Program-made: the position numbers and the translations under genes | The notes under the pieces: model-generated | Seen by the model: the letters and a program-made list of their open reading frames with translations, nothing else | Told to the model about the DNA's origin: nothing | Databases searched by the model: none | Shown here: positions 57,801-64,000 of the stretch, piece by piece | How the letters are laid out: every line of letters begins with the position of its first letter | Numbering within the stretch: position 1 is the first letter of the stretch | NCBI GenBank assembly: GCA_933228675.1 | Contig: OW121740.1 | Span: forward strand, 58,033,000 to 58,096,999 | Direction: 5' to 3' | Source of the DNA: Stomorhina lunata | Taxonomy: Eukaryota; Arthropoda; Insecta; Diptera; Rhiniidae | DNA length: 64,000 nt

Positions 57801-60126
57801 ATTGCTTTTCTATAGAAAATCATTGCTTTTCTATAGAAAATCATTACTTTTCTATAGAAAATTATTGCTTTTCTATAGAAAATCATTGCTTTTCTATAGA
57901 AAATCCTTGCTTTTCTATAGAAAATCATTGCTTTTCTATAGAAAATCATTGCTTTTCTATAGAAAATCATTCCTTTTCTATAGAAAATCATTCCTTTTCT
58001 ATAGAAAATCATTCCTTTTCTATAGAAAATCATTCCTTTTCTATAGAAAATCATTCCTTTTCTATAGAAAATCATTCCTTTTCTATAGAAAATCATTACT
58101 TTTCTATAGAAAATCATTCCTTTTCTATAGAAAATCATTCCTTTCTATAGAAAATCATTGCTTTTCTATAGAAAATCATTGCTTTTCTATAAAAAATCAT
58201 TGCTTTTCTATAGAAAATCATTCCTTTTCTATAGAAAATAATTACTTTTCTATAGAAAATCATTGCTTTTCTATAGAAAATCATTGCTTTTCAATAGAAA
58301 ATCATTCCTTTTCAATAGAAAATCATTCACTTTCTGTAGAAAATCATTCCTTTTCTATAGAAAATCATTCCTTTTCTATAGAAAATCATTCCTTTTCTAT
58401 AGAAAATCATTCCTTTTCTATAGAAAATCATTCCTTTTCTATAGAAAATCATTCCTTTTCTACAGAAAATCATTCCTTTTCTATAGAAAATCATTCCTTT
58501 TCTATAGAAAATCATTCCTTTTCTAGAGAAAATCATTCCTTTTCTATAGAAAATCATTCCTTTTCTATAGAAAATCATTCCTTTTCTATAGAAAATAATG
58601 CCTTTTCTATAGAAAATCATTCCTTTTCTAGAAAATCATTCCTTTTCTAGAAAATCATTTCTTTTCTATAGAAAATCATTCCTTTTCTATAGAAAATTAT
58701 TCTTTTTCTATAGAAAATTATTCTTTTTCTATAGACAATTATTCCTTTTCTATAGAAAATTATTCCTTTTCTATAGAAAATTATTCCTTTTCTATAGACA
58801 ATTATTCCTTTTCTATAGAAAATTATTCCTTTTCTATAGAAAATCATTCCTTTTCTATAGAAAATCATTCATTTTCTATGGAAAATCGTTTCTTTTCTAT
58901 AGAAAATCATTCCTTTTCTATAGAAAATCATTCCTTTTCTATAGAAAATCATTCCTTTTCTATAGAAAATCATTCCTTTTCTATAGAAAATCATTCCTTT
59001 TCTATAGAAAATCATTCTTTTCTATAGAAAATCATTCCTTTTCTATAGAAAATCATGACTTTTCTATAGAAAATCATTCCTTTTCTAGAAAATCATTCCT
59101 TTTCTAGAAAATCATTTCTTTTCTATAGAAAATCATTTCTTTTCTATAGAAAATCATTCCTTTTCTATAGAAAATTATTCTTTTTCTATAGAAAATTATT
59201 CCTTTTCTATAGAAAATTATTGCTTTTCTATAGAAAATTATTCCTTTTCTATAGAAAATTATTCCTTTTCTATAGAAAACCATTCCTTTTCTATAGAAAA
59301 TCATTCCTTTTCTATAGAAAATCATTCCTTTTCTATAGAAAATCATTCCTTTTCTATAGAAAATCATTACTTTTCTATAGAAAATCATTCCTTTTCTATA
59401 GAAAATCATTCCTTTCTATAGAAAATCATTGCTTTTCTATAGAAAATCATTGCTTTTCTATAAAAAATCATTGCTTTTCTATAGAAAATCATTCCTTTTC
59501 TATAGAAAATAATTACTTTTCTATAGAAAATCATTGCTTTTCTATAGAAAATCATTGCTTTTCAATAGAAAGTCATTCCTTTTCAATAGAAAATCATTCA
59601 CTTTCTGTAGAAAATCATTCCTTTTCTATAGAAAATCATTCCTTTTCTATAGAAAATCATTCCTTTTCTATAGAAAATCATTCCTTTTCTATAGAAAATC
59701 ATTCCTTTTCTATAGAAAATCATTCCTTTTCTATAGAAAATCATTCCTTTTCTATAGAAAATCATTCCTTTTCTATAGAAAATCATTCCTTTTCTAGAGA
59801 AAATCATTCCTTTTCTATAGAAAATCATTCCTTTTCTATAGAAAATCATTCCTTTTCTATAGAAAATCATTTCTTTTCTATAGAAAATCATTCCTTTTCT
59901 ATAGAAAATCATTCCTTTTCTATAGAAAATCATTCCTTTTCTATAGAAAATCATTCCTTTTCTATAGAAAATCATTCCTTTTCTATAGAAAATCATTCCT
60001 TTTCTATAGAAAATCATTCCTTTTCTATAGAAAATCATTCCTTTTCTAGAGAAAATCATTACTTTTCTATAGAAAATCATTCCTTTTCTATAGAAAATCA
60101 TTCCTTTTCTATAGAAAATCATTCCT
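54808..60126. repeat. 21 bp palindromic satellite, ~250 units
   Basis: The unit is the perfect palindrome TTTTCTATAGAAAA plus the spacer TCATTGC or TCATTCC. Runs of G-type and C-type spacers alternate in blocks (for example G-type 54,860-55,660, C-type 55,665-55,790). Because 21 is divisible by three and no phase contains a stop, all six frames stay open for hundreds of codons (MIFYRKA/G on one strand; LLFYRKS, FLFYRKS and SFSIENH on the other). A ~1,049 bp higher-order block is repeated. I call no gene. Confidence 0.97.
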
Positions 60127-60270
60127 TTAAGGCGAGAAATCATCACTTCATGGCGATAGCTTTTCTACACAGAAAATCATCTCTTTAAATCATAATGGCA
60201 ACAGATTTTCTATAGGAAACCATCCCTATCAGTTGAGAGATTCTTTAATAGATATCCATCTCTTTAAGGG
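60127..60270. repeat. Diverged ~43 bp repeats, right border of satellite
   Basis: TTTAAGGCGAGAAATCATCA, TGGCGATAGCTTTTCTACAC and TTGAGAGATTCTTTAATAGA phrases mirror the left border at 54,660-54,807. Confidence 0.65.
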
Positions 60271-61903
60271 AAAAGAAAAACATATAAGTACTTCTATTTC
60301 AAGTCTCATGGGTTAAGTCCCCATGAAATAAATCTGTTTATGTTTTATCGTTCCCTTATGTTTTCTTGTGTTTTTACAATTTGTACAATCACAACAGGTA
60401 TCTTCTTTTTTTTTCTCTAGTACATTTTTGTGTACACAACATCATCCAACTATTTCGACTAGGTACAACTACAACTAAAAAAACATCTTCCTTTTACTAC
60501 AACAAAAGAAAGAAAAATAAGACGAAAAAACTGCTATTAGTATATTTTTTAGAAGTCAAGTTCAGCCAATAACCCAGAGCGTGACGTGTTTTATAGTCAG
60601 TGGCATGAAGTACAAAAAGATGGCTAGGAGTACTCATGCTTGTAGTTGTAGCCAGCAAGTAGCAGCAGATGCTGTTGGCTGGTTGGTTTTGTTGCCACCA
60701 ATGTTTGTAATGATGATTTCGTTTGTAAGACTGAACTCGTAAAAAATAACAAAGTAGTGTTGATCAAAACAGAGTGAAAGGGAATAGTTGGAACGGGTTT
60801 TTGAAATATATGATTTTATAAAAATCATCAAACCCGTCAGAGGGTTAACTGTAAAAAAATTGGGATTTTTCATGTGCTACATTGTTTCTTTCTACTTATA
60901 TTTTTCGTTCCTTTTATATCATTCCACACTGTAATTCAATACCCCATCTGTGTTTAAATTCAAATTTTAATGCGAATTAAAAAAAAGAAACTATACAAAG
61001 CTTAAACTACCTACTATTGCGCAAGTGTCAAATTCAGTTACACATGCGTCTAGTACTCAATAGTAAGAACTTTTCGTTTTGTATTTCTGAGGAAATGTCT
61101 TTATTTGTCTTTAATTCTAAAAAATTATACCACAAAAACTAAGGGGCAGTCGAACAAACTCAACCTTTTAAAAATTACACTTGTCATAATGTGCTTATGG
61201 GTAGGTTTTCTATAAACATTAACTCTAGCTTATTCTCATTGAAAAGTAAAAAAAAAGAAGTAGAAATAAAGCTAAAGACACTAATTGTTAAAAAAAATAT
61301 AATTTAATATTTTTTGTTATTACGTTTTCTTTATTTAACATCAAATAAATGTAAGTTTTGATTCAAAAACTAAGTACAGAAGAGTATATACAATTTCCTT
61401 GTGTTACACATACCGTGACAGAAATATTGCCCAGTGGGAAAAAATAATATATGGCATTCAGTCTCTTCACGGGTAAATCCTATTGTTATTTGCCTAACTA
61501 TTTTTTTAGGTTTTCTATCGGAAACAAAGAAAAAAAGAGGGAACAGCAAAAGACATATTGTGCAAAATGGAAAGATTTAGTCATGAAAGATTTACCCCTC
61601 GCCTATACAAAATCATCTAATTACGCTCATTCTGAGATACCCACCTTATAAGGGGTTCCAAGGTCCCAACTTTCTTAATATTATTTTTATGTCCAAATAA
61701 AAAGTTTGTCCAGATGAAATTTTCATTCGGATTATATTGGGTTGTTGGGAACGTTATTTTTCACGGCAGAAGATTTAATTTGTATAATTAGTATTTCGTT
61801 AACTGTATTGGTGTTTGCTCTTCCATAAGGAACTTTTGGGCACCCTTGATGTAAAGCAATAATTAGCATTTTAGTCCTTTTTTACTATTCAAAAAAACAT
61901 GTA
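60271..61903. other. AT-rich region, no recognised gene
   Basis: 60,590-60,720 is more complex (AGCCAGCAAGTAGCAGCAGA phrase), with no recognisable product. No ordered repeats. Confidence 0.4.
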
Positions 61904-61962
61904 AGAAAAGCTATAGTTAGCAATGCCCGACTATATGATAATTTTCCTTACGGTCTTAAGAG
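61904..61962. repeat. Short family A-like start
   Basis: GTAAGAAAAGCTATAGTTAG followed by GCCCGACTATATGATA resembles the first ~50 bases of family A and is then replaced by other sequence. Confidence 0.5.
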
Positions 61963-61964
61963 AC

Positions 61965-62792
61965 TAGAGTGCCAATAGTGTATACGGGGAAATTTTCTTG
62001 AAGGTATACGTTTCGAGCCAACCCCCAGGTTTGATCGAAATGCTAAGAAAATAATCTTTTGAAAATTTTAGGTCAATCGGATGGGGGAAAGCCTGCCCAT
62101 GGCCCGCCCAAAATTTGCAAAATACCTGATTATTTACTTTGATTGTAAATGACTTAATTAATACTTTGTAAGGCATGATTTACAATTCTATGGCCTGTAA
62201 GTACTAAATAGCTGAGTTTCTTCAAAATGTTATCAAATTTACATTTTTTTTCATATTAGAAAATTTTTAGGTCGGTTCCAAAAATCATTTTTTGATTTTT
62301 GTCTTAAATTTTATTCAATAAATGTTACAAATAATAAATTATCGTTTCAGGTTCTTAAAAAAACAAATTAGAGAATAAAACACAGAAAAAATGGTGTCGA
62401 TATCTTGAACCGTTTCGCCGTACCTACGATTTGAAATCTTAGGATTTTTAGAAAATGTAATTTTTTGGTCATAATTTGATTATATGATTGTTAAATTGTA
62501 TCTAAGTTCAATTTTAATAAAGGTCTGTGGAGAATTAACATTATAAAAGATCAACATTTTTTCCCGAGGTCAAAGGTCAAAATTAGTTATTTTAGATTTC
62601 CATAGCAAAATAGTGGAATATTAAAAATATATTAATGAATTATAATCCAAATGCAAAAAAGTATAAATTTTTATAAAACTTCAGTATTTGTTTATTAAAA
62701 TATTTTAAAAATTTTCAAGGGATTATTTTTTTAGCATTTCGAACAAATCTGGGGGGTTGGCCGCATACAAATCCCAACTTACTGGCACTCTA
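61965..62792. mobile_element. ~830 bp element with ~85 bp inverted ends
   Basis: The left end begins AGAGTGCCAATAGTG and continues through GAGCCAACCCCCAGGTTTGA and CGAAATGCTAA. The right end is the inverted counterpart, with TTAGCATTTCGAACAAATCT, GGGGGGTTGGC and CTGGCACTCT. The interior has no transposase. Part of it (62,340-62,480) resembles 35,020-35,110. Confidence 0.7.
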
Positions 62793-62804
62793 ATTTACAC
62801 TATG

Positions 62805-63850
62805 TTTTTTCAAAATTTGAGAATTTTCAATTGAAAATGAGAAATATTCAATTAAAATTGAGAAATTTGAAATTGAAATTAAGACTTTTCAATAGAAATT
62901 GAGAAATATTCAATTGAAATTGAGAATTTTCAGTTGAAAATGAGAAATTTTCAATTGAAATTGAGAAATTTTCAATTGAAATTGAGAATTTTTTGAAAAT
63001 GAAAATTTGTAAATTGAAATTGAGAAAATCCCAATTGGAAATGAGAAATTTTCAATTGAAATTGAGAATTTTTCAATTGAAATTGAGAAAAGCCCAATTG
63101 AAAATGAGGTTGATTTTTTTAATTTAAATTGAGAAATTTTCAATTGGAATTGAGAAATTTTCAACTGAAAATGAGAAATTTTCAATTGAAAATGAGAAAT
63201 TTTCAATAGAAAATGAGAAATTTTCAATTGAAAATGAGACATTTTAATGAGAATCTTTAAGAATTTTAGAATTGAAATTGAGAAAACCTAAATTGAAAAT
63301 GAGGTTGAAATTCCACTTGGGGTGTTCTCAATTTCAATTGAAAAATTCTCAATTTAAATTTAAAATTTCTCAATTTAAATTTAAAATTTCTGAATTTCAA
63401 TTGAAAATTTCTCAATTTCAATTGAAAATTTCTCATTTTCAATTGAAAACTTCTCAATTTCAATTAAAAAATTTAACCTCATTTTCAATTGTGCTTTTCT
63501 CAATTTCAATTGAAAAATTCTCAATTTTAATTTAAAAATTCTCAATTTCAATTGAAAATTTCTCATTTTCAATTGGGCTTTTCTCAATTTCAATTCAAAA
63601 ATTCTCAATTTTAATTGAAAATTTCTCAATTTCAACTGAATGTTTCTCATTTCCAATTAGGGTTTTCTCAATTTTAATTGAAAATTTCTCAGTTTTAATT
63701 GAAAATTCTCAATTTCAATTGAAAATTACTCAATTTCAAATGAAAATTCTCAATTTCAATTGAAAATTTCTCATTTTCAATTGAAAATTTTAAATTTCAA
63801 TTGAAAATTTCTCAATTTCAATTGAATATTTCTCAATTTCAATTGAAAAT
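62805..63850. repeat. Second 21 bp palindromic satellite, two facing halves
   Basis: The unit has the core palindrome TTTTCAATTGAAAA plus a GAGAAA-type spacer, 21 bp in total. Units in 62,805-63,280 read TTCAATTGAAAATGAGAAA. Units in 63,330-63,850 read the complement (TTTCTCAATTTCAATTGAAA). Variant blocks also match in mirror order: AAAATGAGGTT at 63,101 against AACCTCATTTT at 63,475, and CCCAATTGG at about 63,030 against CCAATTAGGG at about 63,653. The array is thus a large inverted repeat centred near 63,290-63,345. Open frames (QLKISHF, FSISIE phrases) are by-products. Confidence 0.9.
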
Positions 63851-64000
63851 GGTGTAGTACCTCGATAGCGAGAGTACAAGAGCGTTGTATTGTAAGGCAG
63901 TGCGGGTCAATTAACTAGCTTATGACAAGTATATATGTGCTAAATTTAAGGAAGGTAATAAGCAAAGATGACGTTACTGAGGGCAACTAAATATCGCTTA
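63851..64000. other. Sequence beyond the satellite
   Basis: A short unique stretch, slightly less AT-rich; nothing recognised before the window ends. Confidence 0.3.

Noticed and set aside
54749..60188. Very long open frames (up to 478 codons) of MIFYRKA, LLFYRKS and SFSIENH repeats on both strands
   Set aside because: They exist in all phases because the 21 bp unit is a multiple of three and stop-free. Frame changes follow 20 bp units, and there is no start context or non-repeat domain.
62805..63656. QLKISHF and FSISIEKFS repeat frames
   Set aside because: They are translations of the 21 bp CAATTG satellite in several phases.

Overview
The window is strongly AT-rich eukaryotic repeat DNA with no recognisable host exon, rRNA or complete tRNA gene. 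The transposon families suggest an insect, most likely a higher (calyptrate-like) fly: DD37E and mariner-type IS630/Tc1/mariner elements, a jockey/I-type LINE tail, and interspersed repeats ending in a TATAGTCGG...GAAGGGTATA pattern. This placement is an inference from repeat content. The window could be intergenic, pericentromeric or one huge intron.

Layout. 0-5 kb is nested mobile DNA: a decayed DD37E transposase piece, an interspersed repeat here called family A, and a 2.4 kb interval bounded by inverted repeats that contains an internally deleted mariner element. 6.5-8.5 kb holds a foldback element with ~220 bp arms and a 154 bp tandem array. 10.5-24.3 kb is dominated by a degenerate GCAACATG/GCAACATTGTTT minisatellite, which becomes a five-unit, ~187 bp higher-order repeat at 22.5-24.3 kb. 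It is interrupted by a full-length DD37E element (13,826-15,102) and by a GC-rich patch carrying a LINE ORF2 tail (15.3-16.0 kb). 26-31 kb has palindromic small elements, a CCCAGTAAGAA-ended element and ~130 bp tandem repeats. 32,236-33,517 is a second full-length DD37E element. 34.0-34.6 kb is a broken copy of a repetitive insect zinc-binding protein gene.

36.5-41.1 kb is an interspersed repeat swollen by ~3.9 kb of a 31 bp hairpin satellite. 43-48 kb has two more family A copies, one split by a 1.37 kb insertion with a clean TA target duplication. 49.7-53.5 kb has a small TA-flanked element, a second ~130 bp tandem-repeat element ending in (AT)n, and a segment with six copies of a GTGACGGACGCTAC-like motif. 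54.8-60.1 kb is a 5.3 kb 21 bp palindromic satellite. 62.8-63.85 kb is a second, unrelated 21 bp palindromic satellite whose two halves face each other.

The best candidate for something new is the shared design of the three satellites. Each unit is a near-perfect palindrome plus a short spacer, and the A/T tracts recur about every 10-11 bp. All long open frames in these arrays are products of repeat arithmetic, not genes. The only protein-coding matter I recognise belongs to mobile or repetitive elements. One DD37E transposase is open apart from a single in-frame stop; the other is broken only by three one-base losses, each in a homopolymer.
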